DNA of 64,000 nt, taken from Panax quinquefolius. Lineage: Eukaryota; Streptophyta; Magnoliopsida; Apiales; Araliaceae. The notes beneath the pieces are model-generated. The model saw nothing but the letters and a program-made list of their open reading frames with translations, was not told the DNA's origin and did no database searches. Position 1 is the first letter of the stretch; each line of letters opens with the position of its first letter. Shown here piece after piece: positions 22,401-33,800 of the stretch. The translations under genes were made by a program, and so were the position numbers. The stretch spans positions 3,774,526 to 3,838,525 of the forward strand of contig CM035161.1 in NCBI GenBank assembly GCA_020205615.1. The letters run 5' to 3'.

Positions 22401-23250
22401 GTTATACTCGATTCTATCTCTATACCCTTCCATTTATGCAGGGGGTGGATATATTGGGGCCAGATTACCTAAAAAGCTAAAAAAAGGTCGAGTTAACTTA
22501 AATCATAGTTCTTATTGATTATATGACTAAGTGGGTAGAGGCAAAACCACTTGATCGATAATGAGCAGTGCTTAAAGTTTATAAAGAGTGCGTGGTGTTT
22601 AACCGGGATCCCTAAGGTATTGATATCGGACGATGGGCCTTGATTCGTGAGTTCAAAATTTGAAGAATTTTTGAGCGATTTGAGATTCAACCTGAAGACT
22701 TACGTGGCTCATCCACGGTCGAATGGGCAAGTTGAGGTAACCAACGGAATGACTGCTTGAGCGGAATCAGCGTGGATTGGATGAAGCTAAGGGAGATGGC
22801 GGAAAGAATTCTTTGGCGTCTTTGTGGGCATCTAAAACTACACGAGGACTACTACGGAGGATTAAGCCCTTAGATTGGCCTATAGAATGCGATGCCTTAG
22901 TCGATCGAAATCGGATCTCAAGTCTTGAATGTAAATCGATTCAAAAAATCTACAACGATGAAGGATTGAAAGCTAACTTGGACTGTTAGGCGAAGTCGAG
23001 AGGAAGCTTTAATCAAATTGGTACAACTTATCAGCGAAGGGTGGCCAAACATTATAACAAAAGCGTCGAACTTATTAGATTGAAGTGGGAGACTTAGTTC
23101 TTAGAAAGCGAAACCTTACACCTCAAAACACGGAAAGCTAATCTTAGGAATTGGGAAGGGCCATATGAAGTAATCAAGTACCAAAGCAGTACTTATCGAT
23201 TAAAGGCACTTGATGGTTAGAGATCGAGAATACTTGGCATCTTTGGCGAG
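19480..23250 (+). pseudogene. Tat element pol: protease, RT, RNase H, second RNase H, integrase
   Basis: Protease core MVDNGS lies at 19571-19588, later SCYLGRGPSAVEITPKFYVV. The reverse transcriptase region shows LYPLPHIDRLIDAT, MTFGLINL and an intact YVDD at 20706-20717, followed at once by a stop after MIV. A first RNase H part ends near 21400 (KRHQSP). A second RNase H-like domain at about 21590-22000 includes IIYSDSRLVVKQFRGDYEAR. Integrase remnants include VLISDDGP (about 22617) and AHPRSNGQVEVTNG (about 22707). Late parts read VGDLVLRKRNLTPQ and NWEGPYEVIKYQSSTYRLK. Frames change many times. Confidence 0.8.
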
Positions 23251-23339
23251 CTTGAAGTATTTTCAATGAAGATTAAGTCGGTTTATCGAATGCATACCTG
23301 ATTGTTTGATATTAATAAAGATCACTTTTCCACAAATTA

Positions 23340-23870
23340 TCATCGCTTTGGTCTTATTTGTCCAGATGGTCACTATGGTGTAAGGAGGTATGGTAGGACT
23401 CATTGGCCATTCGATGGTAGCCCCAGAGTCCTTTTGGTCTATATTGATCTTATCTGGGTGGTAAGTCGATGGTCATTTGAGTCTATTGTCCAGATGGTCA
23501 CTATGGTGTAAGGAGGTATGGTAGGACTTCATTGGCCGATTCGATGGTAGCCCAGGTCCTTTTGGTCTATATTGATCTTATCTGGGTGGTAAGTCGATGG
23601 TCATTTGGTCTCTGTTGTCCAGATGGTCACTATGGTGTAAGGAGGTATGGTAGGACTCATTGGCCATTCGATGGTAGCCCAGGTCCTTTTGGTCTATATT
23701 GATCTTATCTGGGTGGTAAGTCGATGGTCATTTGATCTGTTGTCCAGATGGTCACTATGGTGTAAGGAGGTATGGTAGGACTCATTGGCCATTCGATGGT
23801 AGCCCAGTCCTTTTGGTCTATATTGATCTTATCGAAATTGGTAAGTCGATGGTCACTATAATCCTTATAT
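23340..23870 (+). repeat. Tandem repeat, about 125-129 bp unit, four copies
   Basis: GTCCAGATGGTCACTATGGT starts at 23360, 23488, 23617 and 23742. Each unit continues through GGAGGTATGGTAGGACT, a GATGGTAGCCC block, CTTTTGGTCTATATTGATCT and GGTAAGTCGATGGTCA. It lies directly after integrase, where Tat elements commonly carry satellite-like arrays. Confidence 0.95.
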
Positions 23871-24289
23871 CTTGGTTCTTATCTATTTGTCGTCCAAATT
23901 TACGTCGCGTATGGTGATCTCACTCTTGATGCAGATGAGTATAAGTTATTTATTTTGTTTAAGTGTTGAGTTCGGTTTATTTAGTTCACTTAAGTTGAAT
24001 CACAATCCAGTAAAATTCAATTCACTTCATTGCATAATTCAAGTGATATATGCCATATTTAATTCATTAGTTCGAACTTATTGATACTAAATTATTGACA
24101 AAAGCGATCGGAACGAAGTCATAATCAAAGGCAATTAAAGATTTTTCAATAAACATAAAATACTCATTTTATTTAAGTCGATTATAAATTAATTACATGA
24201 ATGTGAAAAGTTTAAAGTAATTAAATATTTACATAAAACCAAAAACATGATATATATTTGAGAGCACAGCCTTCATCGCCGAATTGAAG

Positions 24290-26690
24290 CGATCTTAGAG
24301 TCGGTGGGCGATGATAGATAGCTTTTCTTTTCCTCGTTCAAGCGGTCCTCGTATCCCTCAAGATAAACCTTCATGATCTCAACATTAAGTTCATCCGAAT
24401 CCTATACTACTCTTTGAATCGCTTTGGAGCTCTTGATCGAGCAGGGGCCTCGTCCTCGAGGTCCTTTATTTTATGGCGGGACTTGTGGCGCTTGACCTTA
24501 TGCTTCTTGGGCTTCATCTTGAATCCTCGTCTCGGCTTCACCAAGTTGTAGGACTAAGCTTGATTGGTGAAGAAAACTCCTCATTTTTAAGCCTTGAGGA
24601 GTAAGTTCTCTTCAACCAAACCGGCATTCGGGTTGGTTAGAGTTTGTTGGTGGCTTGACGCGCGACCAACCCATCCTGTAATGGCCCTAATTAAATCATC
24701 GGATGTCTTGAAATCCATCTTAGCTTGATCGATTCTATCGAAGGCCGTTGATGGTATGAAAAGCATCTTCACGACTAGCTCTTTCTCGGTCCAGTCGATT
24801 TGACATATTTATCTCTTGTCGCATGAAATCTTCCTCGGCCTCTCCATTTATGTGTCTCGGACCTTGATCGTCAAAAAAACGACGATTAACTTTGCACATT
24901 TTCAAAATATTCAAGTCAAGCGTCTAAAATGATCGAAGGAAAATAGAGATGTAGAGGAAGAAGTGATTGTTATTTACCTTGGCGAATAACTTCATTCCTT
25001 CGTCGAGAAAGATTTCCGTCCAAATATGATCATTTGAGCAAATTGGTCGTCGATGTCTTGAGCAAGCTCAAGAAGAGGTCAAAAGGAAAGTTGGCATTGA
25101 ACACAGGCCACGGGTCGGAGATCCTGACCTCGGCATGATAACTTTGACACGAAGGGCCAAGGTAGCCATTCGGGAGAGGTCTCGACCTTTCGGGGAGAGA
25201 GAATGGGTTTGTTAAAGAGTATATAGGTCTGCATGAATAGTTTTAGATTCTGAGGATTTGTTTGGAGTGGGTTCTTTGGGTGTTGAAACAGGCGGAACTT
25301 GGATGGCTATCGAGTGCGTTTCCTCTTCTGGATAACGTCGGAATCCTTAAATCACAGTCGCGTCCTCTTCTATCTGTATTTCTCTGAGAGAGCGAAGGGT
25401 GGAATAATGAAGGCGAGGAACCACGAGCTCTTGGCGATTAAGGGGTTATTTTGTTTTAATTTTTGATCCTAAGTATATTTCTTGATCGGAGACGATCAAA
25501 TAAACTTTGATCGAGGAATGGTTTTGAGAGTTTGGTTACATTTACAGTGCGGGTTGGGAGGAGTTCTGAGAGGGGTGACACAGGTTTTACGGTAGCTCTC
25601 TCTCTTACATCGAGGTGAAGGGTCTCTTACGGTATGAGAACCTCTTGACCTCTGTTTCTTCTGTTTGAAATTCATCAGTATGAATTTACGGTGTTGAATC
25701 TACTTGAGGTAGCTTGGTTGGTGTAGCCTCAATTGCTTAGAAGACTTCCCGGACAAAAAATCTTGAACTCCTTTATTTCTAAGGAGCTCGATGCGATCAA
25801 AGATCTTGCATAAATCAAACAATTCTATGTTAAAATTATATATCATAGAATATTTTCAAAAATATACATATATGAAATAAAATTTGGTACTTACACTTAT
25901 GGTCATATAACCATACACCTTGAGAGAATTCCGTATTTCCTCTCTTCCTTGGGAAGTTGTCAAATAACTCCATCATTTCCACTTCCGTTCTTGAAACCAC
26001 GTCTCAAAAGTCGCGAGATATTTTTAAATGATTTGCCCGATTCGGTAAAGAAAAATCTCGGGGCCTTTGACGAAAAACCATTTCTCGTGCCATCCCCTAT
26101 TGCTCGAAGGGGGTGTTCACCAAATGACGTCTGTCGAATTTTCTCGGACTTGGAGAATGCTTCTTGAGGCCTTGAACCCCTTCTCCTGGATTGTACTATC
26201 TTGTATCTGATGAAGAAGAAGTCCGGGGAGGGCTCGGCGCTTGATTCATGACGAAGGCCACGAATGCGAATGTGGATGTAGGAATTTGGCACCGATTGTG
26301 AAAATCCCACACCAAAAACCCCAGTGAGTCACTATAAAAGGCGTGAAGGGGAAAGCGAACCCCTTCTCCGATAAAGGTCATAGGACGGTAGTCCATCCTT
26401 GATAGTTGATACGTCTTCTCACCGAGCAGGGGTACCACGGCCGCATGGGTATCCGGAATGTGGAACCAAGTTCGAACCCTCTTTAGTTCAGCCTCAGTTA
26501 TGATAGAAGGAGTGTTGGCATGCGAGAATCGCTCCGTACTCCTGTAGTATTCGGAGGGGTTTTTGGGTTTTACATTTGGGATTAGTGCTTGAAATCCCTC
26601 ATGAAGATTAGGGTTTGGTGGAACCACGGTAATGGGTGTTACTGATATGGGGAACTCAGTTCGGGGTTGTGGGAAGCCATTTGTGACGAT
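24290..26690 (-). pseudogene. Antisense extra ORF of the Tat element
   Basis: On the minus strand a 143-residue open part (26627-26196) reads through FSHANTPSIITEAELKRVRT and FIGEGVRFPLHAFYSDSLGF. It continues past a frameshift towards 25960. It resembles the plant 'putative gypsy type transposon' family (Pfam Transposase_28), known as an antisense ORF of Tat/RIRE2/Grande-like elements. Weaker open parts lie at 24772-24587. A Lys/Arg-rich stretch (KPKKHKVKRHKSRHKIK) near 24460-24520 may be its C-terminus. Its role is unknown even in intact relatives. It is interrupted and probably dead. Confidence 0.55.
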
Positions 26691-27044
26691 TTGCGAGAGA
26701 GAGATCGAGAAAGTTTAGAAAGGCGCTCAATTTCAAATGAGCAGGTAAAAGCTGTCAAATTTGGTAAAGTTGTCTTTTTATCTTGTGATTTACGGTGTTC
26801 AAGCGGGTGCATTAAATGCTAGTAATAATTTGGAATTTGAATGGGAAGCGTCCGGTTTGGTCCGGGTATTTAATGGATAGAGCCTTTACGATTTGGGCCC
26901 TTAAATTCCTTTCATTTCATTTAAATGAAGCGATAAATGGATGCGTTTTAATTACATCTTGTTATTTATTGATTCTCGGTAAAATATCATGGATTGTACA
27001 TAGTTTTTATTAAACATTACATTCAACAAAAAACTAGGGGGCGA

Positions 27045-27625
27045 TGTTGGGTCGTGATATTTTATCTCTTTAAATAGGAGTGTATTGGGCTTATTCTTTT
27101 AATTATTCTATTGGGCCTTTATTATTTGAACTATGAAAGTCATTAAGCCCGGTCATCATATTATTTTCATTTCAAACTATAAAATACCAAGATTGGTCGG
27201 GTGGATCAATCCTTTAGACATTTTAATATCTACATCTTTGACTTGTAATGATGAAAAAGCATGTCGGTTGACTAAATAACTTTTGCCATGCATTAATGTG
27301 GATGGGATCATAATCGATTGGTGGTAATAACGATGACCAAAGCGTTGGATAAACTACATGCGATCGGCGGGACCCATCGAGAAAAAGGGGGTGTGTCGGT
27401 AGTAGTGGGTGGCACGGTAATTGACGAAGAAGGTATAACTTAGCAAGAAGTCTTCACCAAGAGTGCGTTTTCATACACTTCATCATTCGAATCACATACA
27501 CGAGAGAATTATCATTTTCTCTTGATCTACTATACACTATACTATACGCCTTTTTATCCCCGATATAGTTTTTATTGATAAACCTTGTGAATTCTTATCT
27601 CTGACTCTCACTTTGAGCTATCCCA
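27045..27625 (+). repeat. Tat element 3' LTR
   Basis: It starts TGTTGGGTCGTGATATTTTA right after the purine tract, and ends CTATCCCA before TCTCC. It matches the 5' LTR over most of its second half, with scattered short indels. Confidence 0.8.
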
Positions 27626-27630
27626 TCTCC

Positions 27631-29114
27631 ATGAAAAAATATTGATAAAAACATGTTAGAAAAAATATTTACTATATTTCATGCCTCGATTATGCTCCTG
27701 TAGTAGCAATATTGTGAGTGTAAGTTCATAATATATTCCCTGAAGCGATAAAAGAAATTATATTCCTAAAAGTGATATCATTTCTTCTAGTGGGTCAGAT
27801 AAAATAATGAGTTTTTGGCTGAAAACCAACAATCTCGCTTCAACCGATTCTATTACATTCCACAAGTGAATGGAACCTCATTTGATAATCATAGAGGAAA
27901 TTATGGTTGTGGTTGTGGCGGTGGACTTAAAAGAACAATCAATATATAAAAGGGAATGTACCGCACGTACTCCTAAACATTTGGTAGATTTGTACCAAGA
28001 CTCCGTAAAAGAAAAGGAAATGGAATGATCCTCAAGATCCCATGAATTATTTTGACTTTTCAAATGGAGTGGATATAACTAATTTTGATATCTATGGTTT
28101 CCTTGATGATATGTTGATAGAAATGTTCATACCAATTAATTATTTTATTTCATTATATTATGACATTATAATAAGTATTTTTATTATATGTTTTATTTAT
28201 GTTTCAAGTAATAAAGTTAAATTTATGTTTTGCATATATGAAGTTGTATGGGTCGAAGCTCATCAAACTTAATTAAAGGCTCTGAAGAACGATTATTCAT
28301 CAAACATAATTGACTCTCTTGAAGTGATTATTCATCAAATTTAATTAAAATCTCTGGAAGAGCGATTATAATATTTTCAAAGGGCACAAAACTTTGTATT
28401 GATGATTCTTTATATTCTTCTGAGACAAACTGAAATTTGCTCAGCTTTAAGGATATAATTTTTAATAGTTATCATATTGAAATCAATAACGAAGGCAGTG
28501 AAGAATTTCTTTATATTACTTCAACAGTATCGGGCCAGAAGCTCATATTAGAAAAATTGTATATTTTTCTCTTCTGGGTTATATTATACTAAAATGAGAA
28601 TAATTGAAATAAATGTTGTAAAATACCAGAAGTGTGCAATACACCAGAAGTGTTTGGATCCAAATATTTTTATGATTTGGCATGATCATCTAGGATCAAT
28701 AATGATGCATTGAATTATTGAAAACTCCCATGAACATCCTTTAAAGAACCAGAAGATTCCTTTACATGTTGATTATATCAAAGTAAATTAATTACCAAAT
28801 TATCACATTTAATTATTGTTATTTGGTGTTCATCTTCTAACAAAGAATTCAGAGTGATATTTTTAAGGTATATTATGAGGATTGTTATTTTAATAGTCTT
28901 CCCACCATTAGGGGGAGAAAAGTCGTTACCCGAAGCACGACGGGAGATTAATTGTAATGTTTCAACGTTATTTAATCTTGATCCTTATACAAATCAATAT
29001 GAATTAGAAGTTCAAAGGATAATTCACTTGCAATTAATTGCAAATCAATTACCAGAATTATTCACCGATAATAAGGAAATAGTGATATCTCACATTCTAG
29101 CTGCTAATACTCTA
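27631..29114 (+). pseudogene. Copia gag, GAG-pre-integrase and integrase remnants
   Basis: Gag pieces read LEKIFTIFHAS (about 27660), LAENQQSRF (about 27820), TPKHLVDLYQDSVKEKE (about 27985) and DITNFDIYGFLDD (about 28075). A non-coding AT-rich stretch occupies about 28150-28500. GAG-pre-integrase remains (IWHDHLGSIMMH, IIENSHEHPLKNQKI) lie around 28675-28755. An open part at 28880-29114 has FPPLGGEKSLPEARREINCN and VQRIIHLQLIANQLPELFTD, the integrase C-terminal region of a copia polyprotein. The frame stops where element C was inserted. Confidence 0.75.
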
Positions 29115-31950
29115 CCCAAAATAGGGATACACAACACCCATTCTGAGTCGCCAAATACATGGTACAAAAAAAGCAAACTACAACTTCAATAATACAAATG
29201 TAAGTGTGAAATACGACAATATATCTTAATGAGTTTAAATATAATATTGTCTTACAGACAATATCCATATAAAATAAATCCCCATCATAATTATTGATTC
29301 ATTATTTTACAAAATGGTGAGGACTACTAAACAACTCTCTAGAACCTTTCATTCCATACCCCAGAGCTAGTACTATTTACATTCTAGCCTCTGAGAAGAA
29401 AAAAAATGGAACAACAAGGAAAAGGTGAGCTCAACTAGCCCGATAAAAGAATATTATGACTAAGATAATATACAACAAATTATCGTTAGTCTTCAACAGG
29501 GAAAAATCGATAGAATACAATGAAATGAATGAGTTTTTAGATCAATATTACGTGAAATAATAATTCATAGAAGAGTTACGTGAAGAATGAAATCTACTAT
29601 AATCTATGAATTTAACGATCCATCATCAATATTTTATCCTGTAACATCAATCGATATACATACGGAATCAAATATTCATCTTTACTTTCTGAGGCCAAAG
29701 ATATTCATCGATTAGTCATATTCATTTAAACACTGTTCATCTTTGCACTCTGAGGCCAAAGATATTAATCAATCGGTCATATTCATCTCAACACTGTTCA
29801 TCTTTTGCACTACTGGGCCAAAGATATTCTTGAAATCATTCATCTTTGCTGCTACTGGGCCAAAGATATTCAATAATATCATCATTTAAGGCGAGGATGA
29901 TGAAAATATTTTTAAAAAGCGAATCCGGTGAAACAAAATGACAAGGATTAAGGATTAAGGATTAGGTACTTGGTTTTATCCACGTCCAAAAATACCTCAA
30001 AAATAATCATAGTGGTGTAAAATTGAAGAATGATCAAAACATGGATCTGATCGAGTTAGTATCCGAATAGATATTTTGGACAAAAAGAAGAAATTTTATT
30101 TTTAATTGAATAGTCTGCAGATATCGTGAATAGTCTTGATATCGTGAATAGTAACTATCAGAATACCAAAAGATAGAAATTCCACAAAAAATCTCTTCAC
30201 GCTTACATGAATAGTACTTTCGTGAATAGTAACTTCGTGAATAATAACTTCATGAATAGTAACTTCGTGAATAATAGTAACTCATGAATAGTAACCCATG
30301 AATAGTAACTTGGAGCATGAAAAAGTTCCAAATTTGATAAAAACTTGAGATCAACATTTCGATTATATAATGATATTGAAGAAATAATATCATTACGAAA
30401 AAATAATATCCATCTTACCTCGAAAAGATTAGTCTTACAAATGAAACAGGATATAGGCTATGACTGACTTGAACTTGCACCGTATAGCAATACTCAAAGT
30501 ATACTCAAAATACTCACAAGAATAAACTCGATAATATAGAGAGAAAACTTGATTTACGGTGTGATTTTCAATTCTAACCTAAGCACCTATTTATAGGAAA
30601 TTGCTTAGAACACCAAAGCGAAAAAATTTAATAAATTAATATATATATATATATATCAAATTCATCATACCAACCTTAGAATTCAGATCTTAGCATTTCC
30701 CACATGCCACCTTCTAGAAAGAAATGATAAAAAACGTTTTCATAAAATAAATAATTAAAACTTACAAAAATTAATTATTTGAACTTGAACTTCAATAATT
30801 CATAATAAATAGCCCTTTCATCAGAAAAATTCGAATCTCATGAGTTTTTATAGGAAATTCAATTCTCTACAACTTTGCAGAAGAAAGTTTTTCCAAATTC
30901 CAAATAGAAATTGACCAAAATCCACAAACGGGTGATTTTACAAAGTATAATCAAATTTCGATCGATAAATGGGGTCCACCGACATGTTTAACATGTTTTA
31001 AACATTTATTGCAACAAAAATACTCTTCCTCCTCGTATACTCATATATCCCACATTCGTTGTAAAAATATCACCGTTAATATATTATTAAAATAATATAT
31101 TTAAATGAATTATTTTATCGAGAAAAAGATAAAATATTAATTTTCAACAATTGTCATTTTAAAATTTTCTCCATCTATATCCACATAAAATCAATATTTT
31201 CCTCATCATATAAATCAATAATTAATTATTCACAAATAATATTACGAATCACAATATTGATTGACCGGTGCGTTCCGGGAAAGAGGGGCTTTCGATAAAA
31301 TTTCTTCTTCTTGGCGCGCATGATTAGGTGACCAAACCTCTCCTTAGACGAGAACTTTCTAGACATTGCCAATAATGTTATCTAATAATATTATTAGGAT
31401 AATATGAATTATTGCTTCGATAATGAAAGATCTTTGTGTAATGACAATTATTGAAACAACAACAATATAAAATATCAACGCGACAATTATTAACTCGATA
31501 AAATCTTTGAGCGATAATTCATGTAACCATTATTGAGTAGTGCCTTCTTACGTAAGAATCAATAATTGGTGCAATACCAAGTCTTCTTTTATTGACAACA
31601 GCGTATTAGTGTGTTTTAACCACATAGGGTATTCAACAGTGATACTTGGTAACAACTACTGCCGATTATTTAAAAACAACTTATATTTATGTCGTTTTCT
31701 TCATCCAATCACTTTCAGTTATGGGGCCCACATGCATTTTGCGCCATCGTACGAATATTCCCGACGATCTGAATATTCCACGACCAAACGAATATTCCCA
31801 AGCGATAATGAATATTTTATAACCACTTGCTTAATTTGAAATATTTGCATATTTAACCCTTAACTATCCACATTAATCAAATCAACCCTTACTATTTCAA
31901 AATAATAAATAAAGGAAATTCCTTTTTATTTAAAATTTTGAGGTCTTCTG
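29115..31950 (-). repeat. Element C 3' LTR (left copy)
   Basis: It contains, in reverse, the internal arrays also seen in B: an approximately 40-60 bp unit around CAAAGATATTCAT-type segments (29690-29880) and a short CGTGAATAGTAACTT repeat (30110-30315). AGGATTA is repeated three times (29943-29965). A reverse TATA box (TATAAATAGG, 30586-30595) lies about 1.36 kb inside. Confidence 0.8.
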
Positions 31951-33800
31951 ACCTCCCTCCTTATGAAATTTAATCCTCGAAATTGGCGTGCGTCGTCACA
32001 GTGTTTTGAAAAGGTGAGGATACCTCGCTTTCATTTCCGTTTCAACTCCCGGTCATTTCCTCTATAGCATGATTCCTCCACAAAACTTTAACTTGTGGTA
32101 TAACCTTTCTTGCGTGGGACATGCTCCTTCTATCCAAAATCTTGGCAGTACCTCCTCATCGTTAAGTCTTGACTATCTCGTCCAGGTTCTAACTTCTATA
32201 ACGTGGTTGGGTCTTTCACATATTCTGAAAATGCGGATATGTGAAACACATTATGAACACGAGACATACTTTTCGAGGTAACGCATGAGTCTATAGGCTA
32301 CATTTCCTACTCGGTCGAGAATTTGAAATGGACCAGATAAATCGTGGATTGAGCTTTCCTCTCTTCCCAAATCTTGTAACTCCCTTCCATGGAGCAACTT
32401 CATGACAATCATGATCCCCTACATTAAATTCCACGTCCTTTCGATGAAGATCCGCATAACTCTTTTTGTCGATCTTGTGCCGTTTGTATCGTTGTCGAAT
32501 CATTTGGATCTTTTCGGTGATCATACGTCTTAACTTTCGGGTCCCAACAATGTTGCTTCACCCACCTCATCCCAACATATTGGAGAAGCGACATTTTCGT
32601 CCATATAATGCTTGAATGGAACCATGCCTATATTTGTTTAATAACTATTGTTGTATGAGGATTCCACCATGGCAAGTACTTATCCCAACTTCCTTTGAAA
32701 TCTAGGACACAAAGTTTTAATATATCTTGAAGAGTTTGAGTAGTCCTTTACGATTGCCCATCCGGTTTGAGGATGGTATGCCAAAAGCCAGATAAATAAA
32801 TTAGTGCCCATAGCTTTCTAACCCAAAATCATGAAGTGAATCTTGGGTCACGATCTAAAACTATGGATCTTGGCATGCCATGATCTCACAATCTCATTTA
32901 CGTACATACGAGAAAAGGCGTTCAAGGAATAAGTCTCTCGTATCGGTGAAAATGAAGCGGACTTGGTTAATCTATCAACAATAACCCAAATAGCATTGAT
33001 GCCTTGAGAAACCGCAGGAAGACCGTAACGAAATCCATAGTAATGTGTTCCCACTTCCATTCCGGAATCTCAAGTGGTTGCAGCGGACCCTTAGGTACAA
33101 GATGCTCACTTTTACCGTTGGCAAGTTAAACACATCGAGATAAACTTTGCAATCTCTCTCTTCATATTGTTCCACCAAAATGTATGTTGAAGATCACGAT
33201 ACATTTTAGTACTTCCGGGATGGATTGCAAATGGCGTATTGTGTGCCTCCATCATAATCTTGTACTTCAAATCGGTCGTTAGGAACACAAAGTCTAGAGT
33301 GGACTCGAAGTATTCCTTCTTCATCGATTCTAAACTTAGGAATAGCTCCTTCTTGTACTTTCTTCTTCATACGCATCAACTCAAGATTCGGTGGCTTGAA
33401 AGCGACCTTAACTTTTTCTATTAAAGTTGGCTCTGTCGTATACTTGACATCATCGCTTTCGTTCCGCATATAATCTTCTACTCATCGCGTCGGCTACCGT
33501 TCGCTTTTCGGGGATGGCATGATCGAAACATGTCTTTGAAATGAGTCTCCTCTTGAGTTCTTGAAGCTCTTCCCATATTCCTTGCTCCATTCGAATTTTG
33601 TATCTCTACGAGTCAATTTGCGTTAATGGAATAGCGATTCGAGAATATCCTTCAACGAATCTCGATAATAACCAACTAAGCCTAAAAGCTACGTCTTTCG
33701 ATAACGACTTAGTTGCTCTCTCAAGCTGTGACTCATATCCCAATCTTGGATATGCGTCACAATGACACTATCGATTTACTATCGCACGAATATGGCGTCC
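31951..33800 (-). pseudogene. Element C integrase, chromodomain and RT/RNase H remnants
   Basis: Read on the minus strand, about 33780-33480 joins an RT connection piece (SRIAIPLTQIDS) directly to the end of RNase H (VADAMSRR), so most of RNase H is gone. Integrase follows: the zinc-binding region around HNTPFAIHPGSTKMYRDLQH (33260-33180), the catalytic part with YYGFRYGLPAVSQGINAIWV (about 33045-32985), and the end to about 32290. A chromodomain-like tail lies around 32170-31980. Chromodomains in this lineage direct integration to heterochromatin. Multiple frameshifts are present. Confidence 0.7.

Larger units (their letters stand above)
16758..27625 (+). mobile_element. Ty3/gypsy Tat-lineage retrotransposon (element E)
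   Basis: LTR copies lie at 16758-17278 and 27045-27625. A purine tract (ACTAGGGGGCGA) precedes the 3' LTR. TCTCC flanks both sides (16753-16757 and 27626-27630). A candidate primer binding site TGGAACCCGTGCC starts two bases after the 5' LTR (17280). The order is gag, protease, reverse transcriptase, RNase H, second RNase H-like domain, integrase, tandem repeats, antisense ORF. The duplicated RNase H and the extra antisense ORF between pol and the 3' LTR are Tat hallmarks. Coding frames contain many stops and shifts. The 5' LTR lacks about 170 bp near its start. Confidence 0.85.

Noticed and set aside
23340..23870. CRISPR-like or gene-like reading of the direct repeats
   Set aside because: The units are contiguous, with no unique spacers, in a plant retrotransposon. 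The open frames across them are repeat translations.
29943..29965. AGGATTA triplet repeats as interstitial telomere
   Set aside because: The plant telomere unit is TTTAGGG. This is a three-copy repeat fixed in the B/C/D LTRs.
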